64,000 nt of DNA from Oscillospiraceae bacterium (GTDB taxonomy: Bacteria; Bacillota; Clostridia; Oscillospirales; Ruminococcaceae), in contig CP107210.1 of the NCBI GenBank assembly GCA_025757985.1, positions 2,728,001-2,792,000 of the forward strand, written 5' to 3'. Shown one piece after another: positions 46,632 through 53,991 of this stretch (its first letter is position 1; each line of letters begins with the position of its first letter). The notes beneath the pieces are model-generated. The model ran no database searches. It was not told where the DNA came from and was given only the letters and a program-made list of their open reading frames with translations. A program made the translations under genes and the position numbers.

Positions 46632-46703
46632 GCCGACCTCCGGCAGGTTGTAGGGGCGGATGCTTGCATCGACCCCTACAGCTTACCGGAGGTCGGCTTT
46701 TTT
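46632..46703 (+). terminator. Terminator with a palindromic repeat inserted in its loop
   Basis: The stem GCCGACCTCCGG (46632-46643) / CCGGAGGTCGGC (46686-46697), perfect over 12 bp, is followed by TTTTTTTG. The loop carries a complete GTAGGGGCGGATGCTTGCAT..CGACCCCTAC element (46650-46679). Confidence 0.85.
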
Positions 46704-46825
46704 GTTTTTTTGCGCAAATTACCGAAATTTACCGTTGACTAATGCCGTGCCAGATGGTAAAGTAAGTATAGGTGCGAATAGCACCGCTTTGTAAAAATTC
46801 AAACAAAGGTGAGGTGGTTGTTGCA

Positions 46826-46921
46826 ATGGATACCCCCAGTCCCAGTCCTGTGTACCGATGTATCTTGAATAAGGCAGCCACCATGTTTATACCGGGCAAC
46901 CTGAGGCAAACTGCGCGTTAA
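46826..46921 (+). CDS. Predicted regulatory leader peptide of mgtE (31 aa)
   Basis: ATG 46826 with GAGGTGG (46811-46817) as ribosome site; a GTG at 46814 is in frame but overlaps that site. The peptide starts M-D-T-P-S-P-S-P-V-Y-R, then C-I-L-N-K-A-A-T-M-F-I-P-G-N-L-R-Q-T-A-R. An acidic residue followed by prolines at every second position is the layout of enterobacterial MgtL (M-E-P-D-P-T-P-L-P), where such sequences destabilise the translating ribosome at low magnesium. The function here is inferred from that pattern, the mgtE gene downstream and the overlapping RNA pairings. Confidence 0.65.
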   Translation: MDTPSPSPVYRCILNKAATMFIPGNLRQTAR

Positions 46922-46974
46922 AAGTAACGCACGGTATTGCTGTGCTTTGCATTGCCTAAAATTAAATGTGCTCG

Positions 46975-47004
46975 GCTGCCGCCTGAAAAGGAGGCAGCTT
47001 TTTT
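46975..47004 (+). terminator. Attenuator hairpin overlapping the mgtE ribosome site
   Basis: GCTGCCGCCT (46975-46984), GAAA loop, AGGAGGCAGC (46989-46998), then six T (46999-47004) up to the ATG. The stem pairs in 9 of 10 positions. AGGAGG, the only good Shine-Dalgarno for mgtE, is in the 3' arm, so the hairpin blocks both transcription and initiation. Confidence 0.85.
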
Positions 47005-48369
47005 ATGTCCGACACCACGATCGCAACCCTGCGCGCCATGCTCGCCAATCTGGATGATGCCAAAAAGTACCAGAGCCTGCGCGATGTTATGTCCACCCTG
47101 CCCGCGCCCGATCTGGCCGCCGTGTTTGAGGATCTCCCGCCGGAGAAGCTCCCGGTGCTGTTCCGCCTGTGTCCCAAGGATCTGGCGGCCGAGATCTTTG
47201 CCGAACTGACGACCGAAACCCAGCAAAACCTGATCGACGGCCTGACCGATAAGGAATTGAAGGCCGTTGTAGATGATTTGTTCGTCGATGATGCGACGGA
47301 TCTTGTCGAGGAAATGCCTGCCAATGTAGTCAAGCGTATTCTGGGTCAGGCCGATCCTGCGACCCGCCGCATGATCAACGAACTGCTTAAATATCCCGAG
47401 GACTCCGCCGGCGGCGTCATGACCACCGAGCTGATGGAGCTGCGCCCCGACTGGACGGTGGCGCAGGCGATGAGCGCCATCCGCAAGAACGGCTTTGACA
47501 AGGAGACCATCAACAACTGCTATGTCACCGACCGCGACCGCACGCTGATCGGCGTCGTCTCCCTGCGCGCACTCGTCCTCTCCAAGGACCCGGACAATGA
47601 GCTGATCCGCGACATGATGGATGACAATGTGGTCAGCGTCAACACCACGACCGATCAGGAAGATGTCTCCCAGATGTTCGAGAAGTACGGCTATCTGGCT
47701 ATTCCTGTTGTGGACAACGAGAAGCGTCTGGTCGGTATCGTCACGATCGACGATGCTATCTCGATCATGCAGGACGAGGCCAGCGAGGATATCGCCAAGA
47801 TGAACGCTATCGGCCCGTCCGACAAGCCGTATTTTAAACAGTCTATGCTGGATCTGTACAAAAGCCGTGCGCCGTGGCTGTTGTTCCTGATGATCTCGTC
47901 CACCTTCTCCAGCATGGTCATCCGCGGGTATGAGGATGCCCTCGCCGCCGTGACGGTGCTGACCGCCTACATTCCGATGCTGACCGACGCGGGCGGCAAC
48001 GCGGGCAGCCAGAGTACCTCCACCATCATCCGCGGCATGGCGGTCGGCGACATTGAGCCGCACGACCTGCCCAAGATCCTGTGGCGTGAGTTCCGCGTGG
48101 CGATCCTCTGCGGCGGTACGCTGGCGCTCTGCAACTTTGCAAAGCTCATCTTTCTGGACGGCATCCTGCCCCCGGTTGCAGCGGTCGTCTGCCTGACACT
48201 GCTCTGCACGGTCATCCTCTCCCAGCTGATCGGCGGTCTGCTGCCGGTCGTTGCCGAGAAGCTCAAGATGGACCCCGCCGTCATGGCATCGCCGCTCATC
48301 ACCACCATTGTCGATACCACGACGCTGCTCGTCTATTTCAACATCGCACGGACGCTGCTGAAAATCTAA
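47005..48369 (+). CDS. mgtE: Magnesium transporter MgtE
   Basis: A protein of 454 aa, standard MgtE. The N-terminal superhelical MgtE_N domain covers about 1-130 (DLAAVFEDLPPEKLPVLFRL, FVDDATDLVEEMPANVVKRIL). Two CBS domains at about 135-255 form the Mg-sensing gate. Five membrane helices follow from about 290: WLLFLMISSTFSSMVI, then the conserved IPMLTDAGGNAGSQSTSTIIRGMA (in part) with its Mg-binding Asp region. It imports Mg2+ (and Co2+) down the electrochemical gradient. It is a single-gene unit under the unusual leader described separately. Confidence 0.98.
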   Translation: MSDTTIATLRAMLANLDDAKKYQSLRDVMSTLPAPDLAAVFEDLPPEKLPVLFRLCPKDLAAEIFAELTTETQQNLIDGLTDKELKAVVDDLFVDDATDLVEEMPANVVKRILGQADPATRRMINELLKYPEDSAGGVMTTELMELRPDWTVAQAMSAIRKNGFDKETINNCYVTDRDRTLIGVVSLRALVLSKDPDNELIRDMMDDNVVSVNTTTDQEDVSQMFEKYGYLAIPVVDNEKRLVGIVTIDDAISIMQDEASEDIAKMNAIGPSDKPYFKQSMLDLYKSRAPWLLFLMISSTFSSMVIRGYEDALAAVTVLTAYIPMLTDAGGNAGSQSTSTIIRGMAVGDIEPHDLPKILWREFRVAILCGGTLALCNFAKLIFLDGILPPVAAVVCLTLLCTVILSQLIGGLLPVVAEKLKMDPAVMASPLITTIVDTTTLLVYFNIARTLLKI

Positions 48370-48397
48370 TTTTAGACACCGTGTTCAATATTGTAGG

Positions 48398-48432
48398 TTG
48401 TACCACACCTTTGGGTGTGGTACAATTTTTTT
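48398..48432 (+). terminator. Terminator after mgtE
   Basis: TTGTACCACACC-TTTG-GGTGTGGTACAA, a perfect 12-bp stem followed by seven T. Confidence 0.95.
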
Positions 48433-48449
48433 AGAGAAAAATTGAGAAC

Positions 48450-48529
48450 GTAGGGGCGGGGCTCTGCTCCGCCCGGCAACGGTACAGCTGCCGCGAGTGG
48501 GCACGGGCGGAGTAAAACCCCGCCCCTAC
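48450..48529. repeat. Palindromic repeat family C, copy 2
   Basis: GTAGGGGCGGGGCTCTGCTC at the left, GGGCGGAGTAAAACCCCGCC and CCTAC at the right. It is 80 bp and more diverged on the right side than copy 1. Confidence 0.85.
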
Positions 48530-48574
48530 TGCGTTATAGAATTATACATGACTTCTTAGCAGGAGACTTTCATC

Positions 48575-50344
48575 ATGAACATGCAGGATTTCTACACCGG
48601 GCACGCCTTTGATGCGTATGAATTTTTCGGGGCGCACACCTACTTCGGCGGCACACATTTTGCGCTGTGGGCACCGTCCGCCCAGCATATCGCGGTCGAG
48701 ACCGAGGCCGGCACCTTTGACATGCACCGCACCCAGCCCGGTGTGTGGGAGTGCGATGCCCCCGGCGTCAACGCGGGCATGGTCTACCAGTATTGGGTGC
48801 GCGGCGCAAACGGCCAGACCGTGGCCCACTGCGACCCCTACGGCACCGCCATGACGCTGCGCCCCGACGGCCGCAGCATCATCACCGATACGCCCAAGGG
48901 CTTCAGCGATGACAAATGGATGCAGAGCCGCACCAAATGCTTTGATAAGCCGATGAATATCTATGAGGTCCACGCCGGAAGCTGGCGGCAGAAGGAGGAC
49001 GGCAGCTGGTACACCTATGCCGAGCTGGCCGAGCTGCTGCCCGCCTACTGTAAGGAGAACGGCTTCACCCATATTGAGCTGATGCCGCTGGCTGAGCATC
49101 CGTTTGACGGCAGCTGGGGCTACCAGATCACCGGCTTTTTTGCGCCGACCAGCCGCTACGGCACGCCGGACGAGCTGGCCGAATTTGTCAATGCCTGCCA
49201 CAAGCAGGACATCGGCGTCATCCTCGACTTTGTGCCGGTGCATTTTGCCGTGGATGCCTACGGCCTGAAGGAATTTGACGGTACACCGCTGTATGAGTAC
49301 CCGGCCGCCGCCGTGGGCCAGAGCGAGTGGGGCAGCTGCAACTTTATGCACTCCCGCGGGGAGATCCGCTGCTTTATCCAGTCCTGCGCCGATTACTGGC
49401 TGCGGGTGTTCCACGCGGACGGCCTGCGCATGGACGCGGTGTCCCGCCTGATCTACTGGCAGGGCGACCCCAACCGCGGCGTGAACGGCTCAACGCTGGA
49501 ATTTTTGAAGGGCATGAATCAGGGGCTCCAGCAGCGCCACCCCACAGCGATCTTGATTGCCGAGGACTCGACCAGCTTCCCGAAGGTCACTGCCCCTGTG
49601 GAGTACGGCGGCCTCGGCTTTGACTACAAGTGGGATCTCGGCTGGATGAACGACACGCTGGACTACTTTAAAAAGACCAGCGAGGAGCGCCGGGAAAACC
49701 TTGGCAAGCTGACCTTCTCGATGATGTATGCATGGAACGAGCATTACATCCTGCCGTTCAGCCATGACGAGAATGTCCACGGCAAGGCGACCATCGTACA
49801 GAAGATGTACGGCGACTACGAGGGCAAGTTCCCGCAGGCGCGGGCGCTGTATCTGTATATGGCAATCCACCCCGGCAAGATGCTCGACTTTATGGGCAAC
49901 GAATTTGCGCAGCTGCGTGAATTTAATGAAAGCCGCGAGCAGGACTGGATGGTGCTGCAGTACCCCAACCACGATGATTTCCACCGCTACCGCAAAGCGC
50001 TGAACGAGGCCTACTGCAAAAACGAGGCCTTCTGGAGCCGCGAGTACGACCCGGCAGCGTTCCAGTGGCTTGACTGCGCCCACCCCGAGCTGGACGCCTG
50101 TGCCATCTGGCGCGAGGGGAACGAGGGGGCTGTGCTGGCTGCGTTCAACTTTGGCGATACCGCGCTGGAGGATTACACCCTGACCCTGCCCCGCGCCGGC
50201 AAGCTGACCCTGCTTTTGGACACCGACTGGCAGTGCTTCGGCGGCAAGACCGAAAAGCCGAAGCGGGCTGCCGGCAAGGCGTGCGACGGTACGCTGAAGG
50301 TGACGCTGGCCCCGTTCAGCGGCCGGCTGTATAAGCTGGTCTGA
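48575..50344 (+). CDS. glgB: 1,4-alpha-glucan branching enzyme
   Basis: A protein of 589 aa. It makes alpha-1,6 branches in glycogen. An N-terminal CBM48 domain (FFGAHTYFGGTHFALWAPSA) leads into the GH13 barrel: NIYEVHAGSWR, MPLAEHPFDGSWGYQ, then the catalytic nucleophile in GLRMDAVSRLIYW (about 286), the acid in LIAEDSTSFP (about 328) and the transition-state Asp in FSHDENVHG. The C-terminal beta domain ends PFSGRLYKLV. It lacks the long N1 module of enterobacterial GlgB, as in many Firmicutes. No other glg genes are adjacent. Confidence 0.96.
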   Translation: MNMQDFYTGHAFDAYEFFGAHTYFGGTHFALWAPSAQHIAVETEAGTFDMHRTQPGVWECDAPGVNAGMVYQYWVRGANGQTVAHCDPYGTAMTLRPDGRSIITDTPKGFSDDKWMQSRTKCFDKPMNIYEVHAGSWRQKEDGSWYTYAELAELLPAYCKENGFTHIELMPLAEHPFDGSWGYQITGFFAPTSRYGTPDELAEFVNACHKQDIGVILDFVPVHFAVDAYGLKEFDGTPLYEYPAAAVGQSEWGSCNFMHSRGEIRCFIQSCADYWLRVFHADGLRMDAVSRLIYWQGDPNRGVNGSTLEFLKGMNQGLQQRHPTAILIAEDSTSFPKVTAPVEYGGLGFDYKWDLGWMNDTLDYFKKTSEERRENLGKLTFSMMYAWNEHYILPFSHDENVHGKATIVQKMYGDYEGKFPQARALYLYMAIHPGKMLDFMGNEFAQLREFNESREQDWMVLQYPNHDDFHRYRKALNEAYCKNEAFWSREYDPAAFQWLDCAHPELDACAIWREGNEGAVLAAFNFGDTALEDYTLTLPRAGKLTLLLDTDWQCFGGKTEKPKRAAGKACDGTLKVTLAPFSGRLYKLV

Positions 50345-50360
50345 TTTTACAAGGATAGGC

Positions 50361-50404
50361 AACACCCCTGCGCCGTTTTGGGACGGCGCAGGGGTGTTTT
50401 TTTG
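50361..50404 (+). terminator. Terminator after glgB
   Basis: AACACCCCTGCGCCGT-TTTGGG-ACGGCGCAGGGGTGTT, a perfect 16-bp stem, followed by six further T. Confidence 0.95.
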
Positions 50405-50411
50405 CTGTGCG

Positions 50412-50564
50412 GTAGGGGCCGGGCATGCCCGGCCCGTAACTTTGCCGTTGCAACCCCTTTTGCGGTAGATTTGCAGGGAGGGGCCTTGACCCCTCCGCGG
50501 CGGCCAGAGGGCTGGCCGCCCTACAAGCGCCCGTGAACGGGTAAAGCCCCTCCGGCTTTGCAAC
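50412..50564. repeat. Mixed palindromic repeat fragments
   Basis: A half copy of family D (GTAGGGGCCGGGCATGCCCGGCCC, 50412-50435), then GGGAGGGGCCTTGACCCCTCC, GGCGGCCAGAGGGCTGGCCGCC with CTAC, and GTAAAGCCCCTCCGGCTTTG from family B. This fills the gap between convergent glgB and murE. Confidence 0.75.
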
Positions 50565-50571
50565 CTTGCCT

Positions 50572-52044
50572 TTATATCTTCTTCACCTCCCAATACTCCT
50601 CCACGATCTCCATTTCCACAAACGGCTCCTTTACCCCGTTGCGTTCTATGGTTGTTTCGTGGCCCTTGCCTAAAATCGCAATAATATCCCCGGGCTGGGC
50701 GTGGTCGAGGGCGTAATAAATCGCCTGCCGCCGGTCCGGTATTTCCGCAAACGGTGTGGCCGGGTTGCCTAAGCGCAGCCCCGCGCGGATGTCGGCCAGG
50801 ATCTGCTCAACAGGCTCGGTGCGGCTGTTATCCTCGGTGATGACGCAGAAATCCGCCAGCCGCGCGCAGACGCTGCCCATCCCGAACCGGCGCAGCCGGC
50901 TGCGGTCGCCGCCGCAGCCGAACACGGCAATCAGCCGCGCGGGCTTGTAGGCCCGCAGTGTGCGCAGCAGGCTCTCGGCGGCGGCCTCGTTGTGGGCGTA
51001 GTCGATCAGCACCGTGAACGGCGCGCCGACTGCGGCAGGCTCGACCCGGCCGCGCACGACCGCCTCGGCCAGCCCCCGGCGGACAGCCTGCTCCCCGGCG
51101 CCGAGCAGCCGCGCCGCCGCCAGCGCCGCCAGCGCGTTGTAAACGCTGAACGCCCCGGGCATGCCCACTGTGTACGGCACGCCGTCCACCATGAAGGCTG
51201 CCCCCAGCCGTCCGCCGGTGCGGGTCAGTGTGATGTCGGCGTCCGCGCGCAGATCGGCCGGGTGGTCTATGCCGTAGGTCACGGCGCGGCAGGGCGCACC
51301 CTGCTGGATTTTCCCCACCCACGCATCGTCATTGTTGAAAACTCCGGCCGCGCAGTGCGGAAAGAGCGCCGCCTTCCAGTGCAGATACTCCGCCAGATCC
51401 GCATGCTCCCCGGGACCGATGTGGTCGGGGGAAAAATTCGTAAAGATGCCGACGGCGAACGCCAGCCCCGCGACCCGGTCGGCCTTCAGCCCGAGGCTGG
51501 ACACCTCCATGATGCAGGTGTCGCAGCCGTCATCGGCCATCCGGCGCAGCAGCGCCTGCAGGTCACAGCTCTCGGGCGTGGTGTGGTTCAGATCGTGGCG
51601 GTGCCCCGGCCAGCAGGCACCGTTTGTGCCGATCAGCCCCACCCGCCGTCCGTCCGCCTGCAGGATGGCCGCCAGCAGGTGGGCGGTGGTCGTCTTGCCC
51701 TTGGTGCCGGTAATGCCCACCAGCGTCATCCGCCCGCCGGGGTCGCCGTACAGCCGCGCCGAAAGCACGGCCATCATGCGGCGCGGGTCGTCTGCCTGCA
51801 AAACGGCACAGCGGTCGGGCAGATCGCTCCCGGCATAGCCCGGTGCGCACAGCACGGCCGCCGCCCCGGCTGCGGCGGCCTGTGCGGCGTAGACGCTGCC
51901 GTCGGTGTGGCGGCCGGGCAGGCAGACAAAAAGCGCCCCCGGTTCCGCACTGCGGGAGTCGCAGCAGACGCAGGTGATCTCGGTCAGGGCATCCCCCCGC
52001 AAAAGCCGGCAGCCGGTATCCCGGATAAGGCGGCGCAGATCCAT
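50572..52044 (-). CDS. murE: UDP-MurNAc-L-Ala-D-Glu--diaminopimelate ligase-type MurE
   Basis: A protein of 490 aa. It adds the third stem-peptide residue in peptidoglycan synthesis. The N-terminal domain is CVCCDSRSAEPGALFVCLPG; the P-loop is GITGTKGKTTTAHLLAAIL; NHTTPESCDLQALLRRM, the carbamylated-Lys region and NFSPDHIGPGEHADLAEYLHWKAALF (in part) follow. The amino-acid specificity loop reads E-D-N-S-R-T-E-P-V, where meso-DAP enzymes have D-N-P-R; the Arg that holds DAP is kept and Pro is replaced by Ser. It begins 6 nt after the upstream asnB stop, so the two form an operon. Confidence 0.93.
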   Translation of the reverse strand: MDLRRLIRDTGCRLLRGDALTEITCVCCDSRSAEPGALFVCLPGRHTDGSVYAAQAAAAGAAAVLCAPGYAGSDLPDRCAVLQADDPRRMMAVLSARLYGDPGGRMTLVGITGTKGKTTTAHLLAAILQADGRRVGLIGTNGACWPGHRHDLNHTTPESCDLQALLRRMADDGCDTCIMEVSSLGLKADRVAGLAFAVGIFTNFSPDHIGPGEHADLAEYLHWKAALFPHCAAGVFNNDDAWVGKIQQGAPCRAVTYGIDHPADLRADADITLTRTGGRLGAAFMVDGVPYTVGMPGAFSVYNALAALAAARLLGAGEQAVRRGLAEAVVRGRVEPAAVGAPFTVLIDYAHNEAAAESLLRTLRAYKPARLIAVFGCGGDRSRLRRFGMGSVCARLADFCVITEDNSRTEPVEQILADIRAGLRLGNPATPFAEIPDRRQAIYYALDHAQPGDIIAILGKGHETTIERNGVKEPFVEMEIVEEYWEVKKI

Positions 52045-52050
52045 TCGGCA

Positions 52051-53868
52051 TCACGCTCCAAAAAATTGCTCATACCAGATCAGAAAACTGTAGACGCACC
52101 AGATCTGCCGCCAGCAGTCGCCGCCGTGCAGGTGCCGGTTTAACATACTATGCAGCACCTGCGGCCGAAAGAACTGCGCGGCCGCCGGGCGGGCAAAGGC
52201 GGCGCGCACCCGGCTGGTGTAGGGCTCCTGCCGCAGCCAGTCCCGCACCGGCACAGGAAAGCCCAGCTTTTTGCGGGCGGCGCTGGCCGGGGGCAGTGTG
52301 CGTGCAGCCGCCTGCCGCAGGGCAATCTTCGTCATGCGGGCATCGGCCTTGGCGGCGGCGGGCAGGGCGGCGGCCAGGGCAAACACCTCCTTGTCCAGAA
52401 ACGGCACCCGCAGCTCAAGGCTGTGGGCCATGCTCATTTTGTCCGCCTTGAGCAGGATGTCCCCGGCCAGCCAGAGGTTTATGTCCACCTGCTGCATCCG
52501 GCTCACCGGGTCCAGCCCCTCGGTGCTGTCCCACAGGGCCTCCGTCAGGAACATCGGGTCGCCGTCCCCCTCATAGTCGGCCAGCAGGCGGCGCTTTTCC
52601 CGCTCGGTCATCAGGGCGGTGGGGCCAAAATACCGCTCCTCCAGCGGGCAGCCGCGCCGCACCAGAAAATTCACCCCCGGCCCGGGCGGCAGCAGCCCGG
52701 CCGCCGCGCCCAGACCGCCGCGCAGCCAGGGCGGCAGACGGTTGTACCACTGTGCGGTAAAGGGGTCGCGGTAGATGTTGTACCCGCCGAACAGCTCATC
52801 TGCGCCCTCGCCCGACAGGCAGACCTTGACCTCCCGCGCGGCCTCGCGGTTCAGGAAGTAGAGCGCCACGGCGGCGGCATCGGCCAGCGGCTCGTCCATG
52901 TGGTACTGCACGGCGGGCACGGCGTCCCAGAACTCCCCGGGGCTGATGCGCCGCACCCGGTTGCGCACGCCGAGGCTGCGCGCCAGCGTCCGGGCGGGGA
53001 AGGACTCGTCATAGCGCGGCTCGGCGTAGCTGATCGTGTAGGTGCGGCCGGGGCGCGCCAGCGCCGTTATGTAGGCGGAATCCACCCCGCCGGACAGAAA
53101 GCCTGCGACCTCGACATCAGCGATCTTGTGGGCGGCGGTGCTGTCCTGCAGAACAGCCTCCAGCTCGGACGGCGGGACCGGCGTCTCCCCGGGCAGAAAG
53201 GCGGGCTGCACCCACCGCGTTGTGCGCACGATGCCGTCAGAGAAGATAAGAAAATGCCCGGGCAGCAGCTTCTCCACCCCGGCAAAAAAGGTGTCCCGCC
53301 CCGGCGAATACTGGCAGGATAAGTAGAGCGGCAGCTGCGCCGCGTTCAGCCGCTTTTCAAAGGACGGGTGATCCAGAAATGCCTTGATCTCGCTGGCAAA
53401 CAGCAGCGTGCCGTCCGCACAGCGGCAGTAGTACAGCGGCTTGATGCCGAACATGTCCCGCGCACAGAACAGCGTCCCGGCCCGGCGGTCCCACAGCGCA
53501 AAGGCAAACATGCCGCGCAGCCGGGGCAAAAGCTCGCGGCCCCACTGCTCCCATCCGTGCAGCAGGACCTCGGTGTCGGTGCGGGTCGCAAAGCAGTGGC
53601 CCAGCGCCGTCAGCTCGGCGGTCAGAGCCTTGTAGTTGTAAATCTCGCCGTTGAAAACGATGACCAGATTTTTGTCCTCGCTGTACAGCGGCTGGGCACC
53701 GCCCGCAAGGTCGATGATCGCCAGCCGGCAGTGGCCAAGGGCGGCAGGCCCCTCCACAAAGGTGCCCTGACCGTCCGGGCCGCGGTGGGCGATGCGCGCC
53801 AGCATGGGGGCAAGCGCCCCGGCATCGGCCGCGCCCTGCCCGGCGATGAATCCCGCAATTCCGCACAT
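52051..53868 (-). CDS. asnB: Asparagine synthase-type glutamine amidotransferase (AsnB family), copy 1
   Basis: A protein of 605 aa. Class II glutamine amidotransferase domain with Cys2 after Met removal (MCGIAGFIAG), RIAHRGPDGQGTF, GHCRLAIIDLAGGAQPL, FNGEIYNYKAL. The synthetase domain has the pyrophosphatase loop FLSGGVDSAYIT (about 258), LSGEGADELFGGYNIY and DKMSMAHSLELRVPFLDKEV. Family members make asparagine, but several amidate peptidoglycan (B. subtilis AsnB and L. plantarum AsnB1 on DAP; AsnH-type on D-Asp). Co-transcription with murE and the nearby second copy favour a cell-wall role (inference). Confidence 0.92.
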   Translation of the reverse strand: MCGIAGFIAGQGAADAGALAPMLARIAHRGPDGQGTFVEGPAALGHCRLAIIDLAGGAQPLYSEDKNLVIVFNGEIYNYKALTAELTALGHCFATRTDTEVLLHGWEQWGRELLPRLRGMFAFALWDRRAGTLFCARDMFGIKPLYYCRCADGTLLFASEIKAFLDHPSFEKRLNAAQLPLYLSCQYSPGRDTFFAGVEKLLPGHFLIFSDGIVRTTRWVQPAFLPGETPVPPSELEAVLQDSTAAHKIADVEVAGFLSGGVDSAYITALARPGRTYTISYAEPRYDESFPARTLARSLGVRNRVRRISPGEFWDAVPAVQYHMDEPLADAAAVALYFLNREAAREVKVCLSGEGADELFGGYNIYRDPFTAQWYNRLPPWLRGGLGAAAGLLPPGPGVNFLVRRGCPLEERYFGPTALMTEREKRRLLADYEGDGDPMFLTEALWDSTEGLDPVSRMQQVDINLWLAGDILLKADKMSMAHSLELRVPFLDKEVFALAAALPAAAKADARMTKIALRQAAARTLPPASAARKKLGFPVPVRDWLRQEPYTSRVRAAFARPAAAQFFRPQVLHSMLNRHLHGGDCWRQIWCVYSFLIWYEQFFGA

Positions 53869-53933
53869 GAGATCATTGTCCTTTCCCGGCAGAGCAACCT
53901 GCCGTTACCGTTTTGTACACTCGACTTGCTGGC

Positions 53934-53958
53934 ATTTTACCACAGGCTGTGGTAAAAT
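53934..53958. promoter_or_regulatory. 25-bp perfect palindrome in the asnB/XRE divergent region
   Basis: ATTTTACCACAG-G-CTGTGGTAAAAT. Each half ends in TAAAAT, which could serve as a -10 box for the strand that reads outward, so repressor binding would shut both genes. It is 34 bp before the regulator start. Confidence 0.75.
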
Positions 53959-53991
53959 CTTGTCAGAACAAAGCGGAAAGAGGGCGAGACA

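Larger units (their letters stand above)
46735..47004 (+). promoter_or_regulatory. mgtE leader: promoter, leader ORF, alternative stems and attenuator
   Basis: TTGACT (46735-46740), 17-nt spacer, TAAAGT (46758-46763) give a start near 46770. The RNA then has hairpins GGTGC-GAATA-GCACC (46771-46785) and CTTTGT/ACAAAG (46787-46808), a 31-codon ORF (46826-46921), GCGTTA-AAAG-TAACGC over its stop (46915-46930), and a terminator ending at the mgtE ATG. GGCAGCC inside the ORF (46873-46879) can pair with the terminator 5' arm GGCTGCC (46974-46980). It can instead pair, extended to GGCAGCCACC, with GGTGGTTGTT over the ORF ribosome site (46813-46822). The known M-box aptamer core is not found. Confidence 0.75.

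Noticed and set aside
46771..47004. M-box (ykoK) magnesium riboswitch upstream of mgtE
   Set aside because: AGGTGAGG resembles the start of the M-box core, but the following conserved segments (the GCCGCTGCCC and CCAATGGGTCA-like parts) are not found. Leader ORF plus attenuator explains the region better.
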